DNA of 64,000 bases from UBA4782 sp034430215 (GTDB taxonomy: Bacteria; Chloroflexota; Anaerolineae; Anaerolineales; Anaerolineaceae): NCBI GenBank assembly GCA_034430215.1, contig DAOUFE010000028.1, positions 1 to 64,000 on the forward strand, written 5' to 3'. Positions within the stretch are counted from its first letter, which is position 1, and every line of letters begins with the position of its first letter. The notes beneath the pieces were generated by a model. It worked only from the letters and a program-made list of their open reading frames with translations, did no database searches and was not told the DNA's origin. A program made the translations under genes and the position numbers. Of this stretch, positions 42,261-51,763 are shown piece after piece.

Positions 42261-43586
42261 ATGCATCAAAATTCAAATCTAGTAATATCATCACAAAATT
42301 CTACTCGGTGGCCTCGTATTTTCCGTTCTTTAAGACATCGTAATTATCGTTTATGGTTTTTTGGTCAGGGCATCTCCTTGATTGGCTCCTGGATGCAAAC
42401 CATGGCGCAACAGGTGCTCGTTTACCGGTTGACAGGAAGTGCAACCAGCCTTGGCATCATCAGCTTTATTGGTCTGATCCCTCTTATCCCACTTTCGCTT
42501 TGGAGTGGTTCTCTCTCTGATCGCATTTCAAAGCGAACATTATTGCTTATCACACAAGTTGTCATGTTGGTTCAGGCTCTGATGCTGGCATTTCTTACCT
42601 GGACAAATATGATCCAGGTTTGGCATGTGTATGTCCTTGCTTTTGTCATGGGTGCAGCGCAGGCGATGGATACGCCTGCACGCCAGGCTTTTACCGTTGA
42701 GATGATAGATGGTAAAGAAGACCTTTCAAACGCCATAGGATTGAATTCTGCCATGTTCAACATGGCGCGTGCACTTGGTCCATCGCTGGCGGGTGTTCTT
42801 GTGGCAGCCACCGGGGAAGGAAATGCGTTCTTTATCAATGCATTATCATTTGTGGCAGTGATTGTCAGCCTGCTCATGATGCGTGAATTACCTCAACTTA
42901 CTCAGAACGAAGAAAAACAAGGGACCTTAAAGCACATGGCTGACGGCATTCGTTTCATAAAAACTCAGCCTGTTCTTCTGGTATTAACCAGCATGATCGC
43001 TGTCAGTGCTTTTATGTCGATGCCGTACAGCACGCTCATGCCGGTTTTTGCTTCAGATGTATTGAATAAAAGCGCAAAACCAATCATACAATTCATGTGT
43101 AATCCTGAAACTGGTCTCATGACATGTCGTTCTCCCGAGGCACTTCCATTGGGAATTTTGCTGACCACATTGGGAATCGGTTCAGTTTTGGGGGCATTTT
43201 TTGTGGCTGCCACATCAGACAGTATCCGAAGAGGAGCATGGCTAACGGCTGGTAATATTGCTTTTCCCGCCTTTTTGCTGGTCTTTTCAGCATCACGGTC
43301 ATTTCTTCTATCATTGGTGATTTTAATTTTCGTCGGATTCAGCTTTGTCTGTCAGAACGCGCTCGCAAATACTCTGATGCAATTTGCCACGCCAGATTCT
43401 ATGCGTGGCCGCGTGATGAGCCTATACAGCATGACTTTCCAGGGCATGATGCGCCTGGGAGGGTTGCAGGCTGGTCTGATGGCAGACTGGTTAGGCGCAT
43501 CCCTTGAGGTGGGAATAACATCAGCAATTTCCCTTGTCTTTGGCATATTCGTAGCATTCCGTTATCCAAAGGTCAGGAAATTGTAA
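42261..43586 (+). CDS. MFS transporter (EntS / DHA3-like)
   Basis: The 441-residue protein has 12 predicted helices and an N-terminal 'FRSLRHRNYRLWFFGQGISL' typical of the DHA3/EntS group. The loop motif 'LWSGSLSDRISKRTLLLITQ' lies after TM2 and 'MDTPARQAFTVEMI' in the middle. An extracytoplasmic loop near residues 270-300 carries two cysteines (CNPETGLMTC) that may form a disulphide. The likely role is efflux of a drug or metabolite. It is read from a promoter immediately before the ATG. Confidence 0.85.
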   Translation: MHQNSNLVISSQNSTRWPRIFRSLRHRNYRLWFFGQGISLIGSWMQTMAQQVLVYRLTGSATSLGIISFIGLIPLIPLSLWSGSLSDRISKRTLLLITQVVMLVQALMLAFLTWTNMIQVWHVYVLAFVMGAAQAMDTPARQAFTVEMIDGKEDLSNAIGLNSAMFNMARALGPSLAGVLVAATGEGNAFFINALSFVAVIVSLLMMRELPQLTQNEEKQGTLKHMADGIRFIKTQPVLLVLTSMIAVSAFMSMPYSTLMPVFASDVLNKSAKPIIQFMCNPETGLMTCRSPEALPLGILLTTLGIGSVLGAFFVAATSDSIRRGAWLTAGNIAFPAFLLVFSASRSFLLSLVILIFVGFSFVCQNALANTLMQFATPDSMRGRVMSLYSMTFQGMMRLGGLQAGLMADWLGASLEVGITSAISLVFGIFVAFRYPKVRKL

Positions 43587-43611
43587 ACATATATATAAAT
43601 GAAGAAGATGC

Positions 43612-44037
43612 TTATCCGAGAGTCAGGAGAACGATTCCACCTACTGTCATCAGCATTCCTGCAATTGTTTTAAAAGTAACAGGTTCACCAGCGAACATTA
43701 TTCCCATCAAAGCCCCAAATAACGGTGAGGTAAACGCAATGGGCATTACTTTTCCCAAAGGTGCCCCTTTGATTGCTGTGTAATAACATAACATACCAGC
43801 GGAACCTGCAACCACACCCCCACCAATGATCATATAAAGCAGGGCTTTTGGACCAGCCTGACCCACAGTTTTCCATTGTGGGTAGCTCACAATACCCAAA
43901 ACGATCAACGCAATTGCTGTGCGAATGGTTATTCCCATTTGTGGGCTTAAATTACCCAGATGCAAACCTTTCTTTTCAAAATATCCCCCCACTCCCCAAA
44001 AGATTGCTGTCAACAGGGCAAATAGCTGTGGCTTCAT
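43612..44037 (-). CDS. short EamA-type membrane transporter
   Basis: The 141-residue protein has four to five membrane helices and the EamA hallmarks 'LLTAIFWGVGGYFEKKGL', 'YYTAIKGAPLGKVMPIAFTS' and 'GMLMTVGGIVLLTL'. It corresponds to one EamA repeat, so it probably works as a dimer. The substrate is unknown. The ORF runs upstream to 44526 through the mraZ promoter, which is not credible. AGGAGG 4 nt before the ATG at 44037 sets the start. It is divergent from mraZ. Confidence 0.85.
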   Translation of the reverse strand: MKPQLFALLTAIFWGVGGYFEKKGLHLGNLSPQMGITIRTAIALIVLGIVSYPQWKTVGQAGPKALLYMIIGGGVVAGSAGMLCYYTAIKGAPLGKVMPIAFTSPLFGALMGIMFAGEPVTFKTIAGMLMTVGGIVLLTLG

Positions 44038-44141
44038 GATTCCTCCTATGTACTGAATAGCAATGTTAAAAACCCGTAAATTTCTCTGATTGGTGAAAAA
44101 AAATTTAACAATAATTTTAAGGTAATTTTGACAATTCCCTA

Positions 44142-44170
44142 TTGCAAATTGCCTGTATATCACGTACAAT
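44142..44170 (+). promoter_or_regulatory. promoter of the division and cell-wall cluster
   Basis: TTGCAA (44142-44147), a 17-bp spacer and TACAAT (44165-44170) form a good housekeeping promoter. Transcription would begin near 44177, within the GTGK box series. Confidence 0.75.
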
Positions 44171-44219
44171 GTGTCTAAATGTGGTGATAAGTGGTAGATT
44201 GTGGTGAATTTTAATGTGG
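44171..44219 (+). promoter_or_regulatory. phased MraZ-type operator boxes
   Basis: GTGT at 44171 and GTGG at 44181, 44191 and 44201 are spaced exactly 10 bp apart. A further GTGG lies at 44216. MraZ proteins are known to bind short direct repeats of this kind with 10-bp phasing in front of their own gene. The boxes lie across the start site, consistent with autorepression. Confidence 0.75.
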
Positions 44220-44240
44220 ACGCCGGATGAATCCGGCGTT
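44219..44240 (+). promoter_or_regulatory. hairpin in the mraZ 5' leader
   Basis: ACGCCGGAT and ATCCGGCGT pair around GA, 28 nt before the mraZ ATG. The strong GC stem may tune transcription or stabilise the mRNA. No T-tract follows. Confidence 0.55.
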
Positions 44241-44266
44241 CAGCATATATCGCAGAGGTAGAACGT

Positions 44267-44704
44267 ATGTTCATGGGCCGGTACCAGCACACAATAGATG
44301 AGAAGGGACGGATGACAATTCCGGCTCGTTTCAGGGAATTGCTGGAAGAAGGCGCAGTCATTACTGAAGGATTTGAAAATAACATTATTGTCCTTACGAA
44401 AAAAAACTTTGATAGCTTGTGGGAAGATGGAACTGGTTTAAGCCTGACCAATCCAAAGGCTCGTGAATTCAAACGATTATTTTTCGGTGGAGCAAGTAAA
44501 GTCGAATTTGATAAAGCAGGTCGCATATTGATCCCATTTTTCTTGCGAGAAAAAGCCCAACTTAAAAATGAAGCTATAGTAATTGGAATGGGCGAATCAT
44601 TCGAAATCTGGTCGCCAGAAATGTGGAAACAACAACAAACATCACTTGATACGAAAAAATCAGACCCTCAGTATTTCGCTGACCTGAATATTTCGTTAAG
44701 GTAG
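44267..44704 (+). CDS. mraZ: MraZ transcriptional regulator
   Basis: The 145-residue protein has two SpoVT-AbrB-like halves, 'DEKGRMTIPARFRELL' near the N-terminus and 'DKAGRILIPFFLREKA' in the middle. MraZ forms ring-shaped multimers that bind repeated boxes in front of mraZ and usually repress the division cluster. Four phased boxes lie directly upstream. AGAGG precedes the ATG by 8 nt. It is the first gene of the cluster and is followed by rsmH after 21 bp. Confidence 0.95.
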   Translation: MFMGRYQHTIDEKGRMTIPARFRELLEEGAVITEGFENNIIVLTKKNFDSLWEDGTGLSLTNPKAREFKRLFFGGASKVEFDKAGRILIPFFLREKAQLKNEAIVIGMGESFEIWSPEMWKQQQTSLDTKKSDPQYFADLNISLR

Positions 44705-44725
44705 TTTCAGGTTGAGGAATATGAT

Positions 44726-45646
44726 ATGCAACCACCTCACCTGCCAGTACTTTACCAACAAATTATACACGCGTTATGCCCGCAGAGCCCAGGACGGTAC
44801 ATCGATGCCACTGTTGGCGCAGGAGGTCATTCCTTAGGGATATTAGAATCATGCTCTCCCGAAGGATGTTTACTTGGTTTTGACCTTGACCCACAGGCGC
44901 TGGAAATAGCTTCTCAGCGTCTTTCTTCTTTTTATGGGAGAGTGACTCTTGTGCAGGCTTCATACACTTCTTTGGCGGAGCAAATGAAGCTTATGGGTTG
45001 GAATGATGTACAGGGGATTGTGATCGATCTGGGAGTTTCATCGATGCAATTCGATTATGCAGAAAAAGGTTTTTCATTTCTTAAGGATGGTCCTCTGGAT
45101 ATGCGTTTCAATCCTGATCAACCTGTTTCTGCTGCAGATCTGGTCAATAATCTCTCGGAGAATGATCTGGCAGATCTGATCTTTCAGTATGGTGAAGAAC
45201 CGCAGTCCCGCCGTATTGCTCGCGTCATCTGCCAGACCCGGCCGCACACCAGCACCGTTGAACTGGCTGCAATAATTCAGAGCGCAATAGGGGCACATGG
45301 TAGTAAAATTCACCCCGCAACCCGAACGTTTCAGGCATTGAGGATTGCAGTGAATGGCGAGTTAGATTCTTTAAAAATATTTCTACCGCAGGCAGTTGCA
45401 GCATTATCCAAAGGAGGTAGATTGGCTGTTATCTCGTTCCATTCATTAGAGGATAGGATCGTCAAGCAGTTTTTTCGTCTGGAAAGCACAGATTGCCTTT
45501 GCCCCCCCTCACAACCAGTTTGTACCTGCGGACATAAAGCGAGTATCAAGTTGATCAACCGTCGCCCCATCATGGCGGATGATGCAGAAATTAAACTGAA
45601 TCCTCGAGCACGAAGTGCAAGACTTAGAGTTATTGAAAAATTGTAA
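44726..45646 (+). CDS. rsmH: 16S rRNA m4C1402 methyltransferase RsmH
   Basis: The 306-residue enzyme shows the MraW/RsmH signatures 'HLPVLYQQII', 'DATVGAGGHSLGIL', 'VIDLGVSSMQFD', LDMRFN and the C-terminal 'VISFHSLEDRIVKQFF'. It N4-methylates cytosine 1402 in the ribosomal decoding centre using SAM. It occupies its usual place right after mraZ. Confidence 0.96.
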   Translation: MQPPHLPVLYQQIIHALCPQSPGRYIDATVGAGGHSLGILESCSPEGCLLGFDLDPQALEIASQRLSSFYGRVTLVQASYTSLAEQMKLMGWNDVQGIVIDLGVSSMQFDYAEKGFSFLKDGPLDMRFNPDQPVSAADLVNNLSENDLADLIFQYGEEPQSRRIARVICQTRPHTSTVELAAIIQSAIGAHGSKIHPATRTFQALRIAVNGELDSLKIFLPQAVAALSKGGRLAVISFHSLEDRIVKQFFRLESTDCLCPPSQPVCTCGHKASIKLINRRPIMADDAEIKLNPRARSARLRVIEKL

Positions 45647-45705
45647 GAATTATCTTTACTATCTGAAAAATTAATTACTTACAAAGAGATCAAACAGGTA
45701 TTGGC

Positions 45706-46176
45706 ATGACGAAGAGTTTTACACAGGCATACAAACAAGCACCCTGGAGGTTACAGATCCAACGCTTTGGCGTAATTGCTTTAGCGCTTGTTGGTATTGC
45801 TATCATTGCTTTTCTATACCTGAATATTTCCGCACAATCAGCTACTGCAGGCATTGAAGTGCAACAGCTCGAAGCTACACGCCAGGCTATCGATAACGAA
45901 AATGCAGGTCTTCTCACTGAGTGGGCAAACCTTACATCGGCAGCCGAAATGGAAAAACGAGCTTATGCAAGTGGGTATGAACTGATCGATCCTAATAACG
46001 TCACTTATGTGATCGCTCCGGGGTATACAGGCAAAGAACTGCCAGATGTGGAGACAGCACCTTATACGAATCTATCCGCTCCTACTGTGATCAAACCCAG
46101 CTATACCCAATCGCTTTGGGAGTGGTTCTACGACACGATGATATTGAACGGTAGTGTTCTGGGGGTACAGCCATGA
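45706..46176 (+). CDS. ftsL: FtsL-like bitopic division protein
   Basis: The 156-residue protein has a short cytoplasmic tail, one membrane helix (about 22-42) and an external coiled-coil-like stretch ('IEVQQLEATRQAIDNENAGL'). A non-conserved C-terminal tail follows. Sequence conservation is low, and the call rests on this topology and its position between rsmH and ftsI. FtsL joins FtsB and FtsQ to activate septal peptidoglycan synthesis. It overlaps ftsI by 4 bp (ATGA). Confidence 0.7.
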   Translation: MTKSFTQAYKQAPWRLQIQRFGVIALALVGIAIIAFLYLNISAQSATAGIEVQQLEATRQAIDNENAGLLTEWANLTSAAEMEKRAYASGYELIDPNNVTYVIAPGYTGKELPDVETAPYTNLSAPTVIKPSYTQSLWEWFYDTMILNGSVLGVQP

Positions 46177-47966
46177 ACCAGGACAAATACAAGAGCCGTA
46201 TTCAATATATCAAGTTTAGCTTCCTAGGTGTGGCACTAATAATTTTTGCCCAGTTGGTTCGTATCCTTATTACCGGTAATGATCTTATAAGCCCAGACAC
46301 TCGCTTTGTTACTTACAATCCAGAGCGTGGTGAAATCTATGACCGACATGGCAACCTATTCGCTGGTAATCGGATTGTTTATGAAATCTCTGTCAATCTG
46401 ACTACGGTTAACGCCAATCAAAATCAAGACCAGATTGTTCAGATTCTCTTCAATGTAATTGGTAAAGATTACAGCTCAAAATTTCTTGAAGCTCAGGCAT
46501 ATAACGCCAGTCAGACCGATCCAGATAAAAAAATTTACTATCTACCTCTCGATGATTTCATTGATCCTGAAAAGATCACTTATTTAGAGAATTATCTAGA
46601 AGAATATGCAACGAAACGACTGGATAAAAAAGTAGCCAAGAAATTACCAGAACTCAATCTCAATGGACTTGAATGGTGGCCTCATCTTGTTCGCACTTAT
46701 CCCGAATCTTCTCTGGCTTCCAATGTGATCGGTTTTGTCGCATTTCAAGATCGCACAGCTCCAACCTATTTTGGGATTGAAGAAAAATACAACCTATTAC
46801 TGGCAGGGAAACCCATTACAGTGGAAGTTTCTGATGATCCTAACAAAATGAAAGATCTCGCTGAAGTACCTCCAGGTGCGAGTCTGATTTTAACAATCGA
46901 TCGGCAGATTCAAAAAAGTATGGAACAAATCATTGACCATGCTGTCGAACGAACGGGTTCTGTTTCAGGTGTCATCGTTGTAGAAGATCCCGAAACAGGA
47001 GAAATTTTGGCAATGGCGACTAACCCACGTATGGATCTGAACCAATATTCATCAGAATTGGAAAAGTTTCCAGAAATGGGTTCTTTCAATCGTGCTATTG
47101 GCGTCCCCTATGAACCAGGATCAGTTTTCAAGGTAATCACGATGGCTGCTGCATTGGATGCAGGAGTAGTGACCCCTGAGACAACCTTTACCGATACCGG
47201 CATTATTTATGTAGGACAAACTGCCATCTATAACTGGGATGGCGGTGCCTGGGGATTGCAGGATATGCAAGGGTGTATGCAGCACTCATTGAATGTATGC
47301 CTGGCTTGGATTGCACAACAGATGGGCTCAGATTTGTTTTACCAGAGTCTAGAAAACTTTGGCATTGGACGCAGTACAAATATCGACCTGGATGGTGAGG
47401 TTGTGTACCCCCTCAGCATTCCGGGAGATAAATACTGGTCAGAAAGTAACCTCGGTACCAACTCTTTTGGACAGGGTCTGGCAGCTACCCCGATCCAAAT
47501 GGTGACTGCTATTTCAGCCGTAGCGAATGATGGAAAGATCATGGCTCCGCATATTGTTAAAGCTACCATTCAGGATGGGCATGTTTACGAATACACTCCC
47601 CAGGTGATGTTGACACCCATTAAAGCTGAAACCGCTCATACTCTTACGAATATGTTGGCAAATTCGTTAGAAGAAGAAGCCTCGACAGCGCTGGTAGACG
47701 GTTATCGTGTTGCTGGCAAGACAGGTACAGGTGAAATTGCTATCCCAGGCGAAGGCTATGTAACCGAACTCACCAACGCCTCCTTTGTGGGTTGGGGTCC
47801 AACTGATGATCCAAAATTTCTCGTTTACATCTGGCTGGAAAAACCAACATCTGATCGATGGGGTTCGATTGTAGCGGCTCCAGTTTTTGCAGAAGTAGTA
47901 CAAAAACTGGTTGTTTATATGAATATTCCACCTGACGAAATCCGTCAGGAGTTGTATAGCAAATGA
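46173..47966 (+). CDS. ftsI: division transpeptidase (FtsI / PBP3)
   Basis: The 597-residue class B penicillin-binding protein has one N-terminal membrane helix and the dimerisation motif 'NPERGEIYDRHGN'. The transpeptidase triad is complete: S317-x-x-K320 in 'YEPGSVFK', S372-x-N374 in HSLN and K516-T-G. It cross-links peptidoglycan at the septum with FtsW. No C-terminal PASTA repeats are present. It starts within the ftsL stop (ATGA). Confidence 0.95.
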   Translation: MNQDKYKSRIQYIKFSFLGVALIIFAQLVRILITGNDLISPDTRFVTYNPERGEIYDRHGNLFAGNRIVYEISVNLTTVNANQNQDQIVQILFNVIGKDYSSKFLEAQAYNASQTDPDKKIYYLPLDDFIDPEKITYLENYLEEYATKRLDKKVAKKLPELNLNGLEWWPHLVRTYPESSLASNVIGFVAFQDRTAPTYFGIEEKYNLLLAGKPITVEVSDDPNKMKDLAEVPPGASLILTIDRQIQKSMEQIIDHAVERTGSVSGVIVVEDPETGEILAMATNPRMDLNQYSSELEKFPEMGSFNRAIGVPYEPGSVFKVITMAAALDAGVVTPETTFTDTGIIYVGQTAIYNWDGGAWGLQDMQGCMQHSLNVCLAWIAQQMGSDLFYQSLENFGIGRSTNIDLDGEVVYPLSIPGDKYWSESNLGTNSFGQGLAATPIQMVTAISAVANDGKIMAPHIVKATIQDGHVYEYTPQVMLTPIKAETAHTLTNMLANSLEEEASTALVDGYRVAGKTGTGEIAIPGEGYVTELTNASFVGWGPTDDPKFLVYIWLEKPTSDRWGSIVAAPVFAEVVQKLVVYMNIPPDEIRQELYSK

Positions 47967-47973
47967 GGAAAAT

Positions 47974-49395
47974 GTGTTTACTGTAAACGTAATTTTAGAA
48001 GCGCTTACCGGTTCAACTAGCCCCAATGCGACAGGAATGATCAATGGGGCTGCGATTGATTCACGACAGGTAAGCCAAAACAGTATTTTCTTTGCGATTC
48101 CCGGTGAACAGGTGGATGGTCATGATTTTGTTGCGGATGCTTTCAGACACGGAGCTTCCTGCGCAATTATCCAAAAAGATAGCCCTCTCCCCTTCCCTGT
48201 TCTCGATGTGCGAAATGGAAAACTTCCAGAAGAATTTGATTATTCTCAGACTCCGTTTTGTATCCGAGTTGAGAATTCAACAAGCGCATTACAAAAGATT
48301 GCCACATTCTGGCGGCAACAATTGAATTTACGGGTTATTGGTATTACGGGCAGTGTAGGAAAATCAACCACCAAAGAATTGGTCGCTGCGGTGCTCAGCC
48401 AACGTTTTTATACGCTGAAAAATCCTGGCAATATGAACAATGAAATTGGTTTGCCGCTTACAATTTTGCAGCTTTCAAAAGAACATAGCCATGCCGTTCT
48501 CGAAATGGGTTTTTATGTTCCAGGTGAGATTGCATTCCTATGCGAAATTGCCAAACCTCAAATTGGCGTGGTCACAAATATTGGAACTGTCCATGCTGAG
48601 CGCGCTGGTTCACAAGCAGATATCGCACGAGGTAAATCCGAGCTGGTTCAGAAGCTTCCCTCTGCTCCAGAAGGAGTTGCCATCCTGAATTATGATGATC
48701 CCTGGGTTCGTGGAATGGCAGAAAAAACCAGCGCCTCGGTGTTCACCTATGGTCTTGACCCAGAAGCAGACTTATGGGCAGATAATGTGGTTGGCATGGG
48801 ATTGGAAGGTATTCGTTTTCAGCTTCATTATAAAAATGAAGTACTGCATGTACGGGTTCCGCTTATCGGCAGACACTCTGTGCATACCGTTTTACGCGCA
48901 ACAGCAGTTGGGTTAGTTGAAGGACTGACCTGGCAAGAAATACTGAACGGAATGCGAGAAAGCCACATGCAGTTGCGTTTAGTTGTTGTGCAAACCCCTA
49001 AAAAGGCGATCATTCTGGATGACACCTATAACGCCTCACCAGAATCAACCTTGGCAGCTCTGAATCTGTTGGGCGATATGACCGGTAATAAAATTGCTGT
49101 GCTTGGCGATATGCTAGAGCTTGGCATCTATGAACAGACTGGTCATGAAATGGTCGGAAATAGAGCTGCTCAAATCTGCAATCAGCTCTTTACGGTAGGT
49201 CCTCGTGCACAGATGATCGCTTCAGCTGCTCAAAAATCAGGTATGCCCAAAGAGAACATTTTCACCATCGAAGATACTGATCATGCGGTGGAGCTTTTGC
49301 GAAACAAATTTATGGAAGGAGATGTAGTTTTGATCAAAGGTTCACATGGACTGCATATGGAGCAGATCGTAGCTGCTTTGGAGGAAAAAGAATGA
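47974..49395 (+). CDS. murF: UDP-MurNAc-tripeptide:D-Ala-D-Ala ligase
   Basis: The 473-residue Mur ligase has the ATP loop 'GITGSVGKSTTKELVAAVL', the 'NMNNEIGLPLTIL' region typical of MurF, and 'ILDDTYNASPESTLAALNLL'. It adds D-Ala-D-Ala to the stem peptide. The start is a GTG with GAGGA a few nt upstream, 7 bp after ftsI. murE normally lies between ftsI and murF and is missing here. Confidence 0.95.
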   Translation: MFTVNVILEALTGSTSPNATGMINGAAIDSRQVSQNSIFFAIPGEQVDGHDFVADAFRHGASCAIIQKDSPLPFPVLDVRNGKLPEEFDYSQTPFCIRVENSTSALQKIATFWRQQLNLRVIGITGSVGKSTTKELVAAVLSQRFYTLKNPGNMNNEIGLPLTILQLSKEHSHAVLEMGFYVPGEIAFLCEIAKPQIGVVTNIGTVHAERAGSQADIARGKSELVQKLPSAPEGVAILNYDDPWVRGMAEKTSASVFTYGLDPEADLWADNVVGMGLEGIRFQLHYKNEVLHVRVPLIGRHSVHTVLRATAVGLVEGLTWQEILNGMRESHMQLRLVVVQTPKKAIILDDTYNASPESTLAALNLLGDMTGNKIAVLGDMLELGIYEQTGHEMVGNRAAQICNQLFTVGPRAQMIASAAQKSGMPKENIFTIEDTDHAVELLRNKFMEGDVVLIKGSHGLHMEQIVAALEEKE

Positions 49396-50384
49396 CGGAA
49401 ACTGCCTTAGCTCTTTCATTGACGACTCTGGCTTTCATGATGACAGTCATTTGGGGTGGTCCTTTACTGCGTATTTTACGTCATTTCCATATTGGCAAAC
49501 TAATTCGAGTAGAAGGTCCTGATAGCCATTTCTCGAAAATGGGTACCCCTACTATGGGCGGAATAATGATCATCTTGCCAGTGCTCCTTCTCACCCTTCT
49601 GATGAATGCGGCAACACTTATCGGTCTGGATGTATTTGGTCGCGCCATCATTATTCCTCTTACAGCAATGGTGGGATTTGGACTTTTAGGTGCAATAGAC
49701 GATTGGGAAGGAATTCGTGGCAAAAGACGTGGTCTGGGAATGCGAGCCCGAACAAAATTCCTGATACAGGTAGTTTTTGCTGTGATCCTGGCGTTGGGGT
49801 TGAAATACCTGCTCGGAGTTCCAGAAATTTACTGGCCTGGTTATGATCGCCCAATCTGGATTGGTATCTGGTATATCCCGCTGGCTGCCTTCATTATTGT
49901 AGGTGCATCGAACGCTGTCAATTTTACCGATGGTTTGGATGGACTTGCAGGCTTGATTGCAGCAACTGCATTCACTGCGTATGGCGCAATTGCCATTTTG
50001 CAGGGTCAGGTCTTCATCTCACGTTTCTGTTTTACGATCGTAGGTTCATTATTTGGTTTTTTGTGGTGGAACGTGCACCCTGCCGAGTTATTTATGGGAG
50101 ATACTGGTTCACTGTCACTAGGCGCAACAATTGGTGTCATCTCATTAATGACAGGTCAATGGCTTCTATTACCATTGATCCTCGTCATTCCAGTAAGCGA
50201 AGTTATCAGTGTGATCTTGCAAATTATTTACTTCCGTATCACAAAGGGAAAACGCCTTTTCAAAATGGCACCTTTGCATCACCACTTTGAGCTCCTCGGC
50301 TGGAGCGAAACCCAGGTAGTACAGCGTTTCTGGGTGATCAGTCTTTTATTTGCGATGTTAGGAATTGCGGTGGCATTAGTATGA
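49392..50384 (+). CDS. mraY: phospho-MurNAc-pentapeptide transferase
   Basis: The 330-residue membrane enzyme has about ten helices and the catalytic acidic motifs 'LGAIDDWEG' and 'NFTDGLDGLAG'. The histidine motif 'APLHHHFELLG' is near the C-terminus. It makes lipid I from UDP-MurNAc-pentapeptide and undecaprenyl phosphate. It overlaps murF by 4 bp and murD by 4 bp. Confidence 0.96.
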   Translation: MTETALALSLTTLAFMMTVIWGGPLLRILRHFHIGKLIRVEGPDSHFSKMGTPTMGGIMIILPVLLLTLLMNAATLIGLDVFGRAIIIPLTAMVGFGLLGAIDDWEGIRGKRRGLGMRARTKFLIQVVFAVILALGLKYLLGVPEIYWPGYDRPIWIGIWYIPLAAFIIVGASNAVNFTDGLDGLAGLIAATAFTAYGAIAILQGQVFISRFCFTIVGSLFGFLWWNVHPAELFMGDTGSLSLGATIGVISLMTGQWLLLPLILVIPVSEVISVILQIIYFRITKGKRLFKMAPLHHHFELLGWSETQVVQRFWVISLLFAMLGIAVALV

Positions 50385-51763
50385 GTGATTCAAATTGGCA
50401 AGGCAAGAAAATTGTTGTGCTTGGAGCAGCTCGACAAGGGTTGGCTTTAGCAGGTTATCTTGCCATGCATAATGCCAGGGTTGTTTTGAATGACATGAAA
50501 ACCCCTGATCAACTTTCTGGTAATCTTCAGACACTACGCCAGATGGGTGTTGAAATGGTGTTTGGCTCCCATCCATTGGAATTATTGGATAATGCACAGA
50601 TGGTATGCCTTTCCGGTGGAATCCCTCTTTCCCTTCCTATCGTGCAAAAAGCAATGCAATCTGGGATCAAGCTCTCCAATGATTCGCAAATTTTCATGGA
50701 AGCCGTCCCATGCAAGACCATTGGAATTACCGGTTCTGCTGGAAAAACCACCACCACTACGCTTGTTGGTCGTATGGCAGAAGCAGACCAAAAATGCATT
50801 GTATGGGTTGGAGGAAATATTGGCTTACCTCTCATTTCACTCGTAGATCAAATGAAGAGTGATGACCTGGTGGTAATGGAGCTTTCCAGCTTCCAGCTCG
50901 AACAAATGACCATCAGCCCCAACGTTGCTGCGGTACTGAACATCACACCAAATCATCTTGATCGTCATAAAACAATGCAGGCGTACACAGCAGCAAAAAG
51001 CCATATTCTGATCCATCAGAAACCTGGCGATGTTGCAGTTTTGAACCGGGACGATGAAGGCTCATGGAGCTTGAAAGAAAAAATTATTGGCCGGCAATAT
51101 TCGTTTGGATTTGATAAGCCATCATATCCATATTATGGAACGAGCATTCACAATGATTGGATCTATCTTTCTTCCGGCACTCATGAAGAAAAACTTATGC
51201 CGCGAAATTTGATCCTTCTGAAGGGGGAACACAACCTGTCAAATATTTTAGCAGCCTGTGCCATTGCAGCTGCAGCGGGTTTCTCGGCGGAATCAATGAT
51301 TGCTGGTGTGGCAGGTTTCAATGGAGTACCTCATCGACTTGAATTAGTGAGGGTGCTGCATGGTGTAGCCTGGTACAACGATTCAATAGCGACGGCACCT
51401 GAGCGTACAATGGCGGCGATCCATTCCTTCCAGGAACCTATTGTGTTGATGTTAGGTGGGAGGGATAAGAAACTCCCCTGGGAGCCATTGATCGCACTGA
51501 TCAATGACCGGGTTGATCATGTTGTTCTTTTTGGTGAAGCCGGTTCGATGATCGAAAGGATGTTAAAAGAGGTTCAAGGAAAAGAAAGACCATATTCGGT
51601 TTCACTTCATGAGAAATTAGAGGATGCAATTGTTGCTGCCCATCAGGTAGCACAAACAGGTGATGTAGTTTTACTTTCCCCTGGTTGCACGAGTTTTGAT
51701 GCGTTCAAGGATTTTGAAGAGAGAGGTGAGAAGTTTCGACAATGGGTCAACAGTCTTTCGTAA
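50381..51763 (+). CDS. murD: UDP-MurNAc-L-Ala:D-Glu ligase
   Basis: The 460-residue ligase has the N-terminal UDP-binding fold ('VVLGAARQGLALAGYLA'), the ATP loop 'GITGSAGKTTTTTLVGRM', and a C-terminal domain with 'VLMLGGRDKKLPW' and 'VVLLSPGCTSFDAFKDFEER'. All are characteristic of MurD, which adds D-glutamate. It overlaps mraY by 4 bp and the predicted ftsW start by 22 bp. Confidence 0.95.
   Translation: MSDSNWQGKKIVVLGAARQGLALAGYLAMHNARVVLNDMKTPDQLSGNLQTLRQMGVEMVFGSHPLELLDNAQMVCLSGGIPLSLPIVQKAMQSGIKLSNDSQIFMEAVPCKTIGITGSAGKTTTTTLVGRMAEADQKCIVWVGGNIGLPLISLVDQMKSDDLVVMELSSFQLEQMTISPNVAAVLNITPNHLDRHKTMQAYTAAKSHILIHQKPGDVAVLNRDDEGSWSLKEKIIGRQYSFGFDKPSYPYYGTSIHNDWIYLSSGTHEEKLMPRNLILLKGEHNLSNILAACAIAAAAGFSAESMIAGVAGFNGVPHRLELVRVLHGVAWYNDSIATAPERTMAAIHSFQEPIVLMLGGRDKKLPWEPLIALINDRVDHVVLFGEAGSMIERMLKEVQGKERPYSVSLHEKLEDAIVAAHQVAQTGDVVLLSPGCTSFDAFKDFEERGEKFRQWVNSLS

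Noticed and set aside
43612..44526. A 304-residue reading of the EamA-type gene
   Set aside because: The extra N-terminal part would be translated through the mraZ promoter and operator. A strong ribosome site precedes the ATG at 44037.
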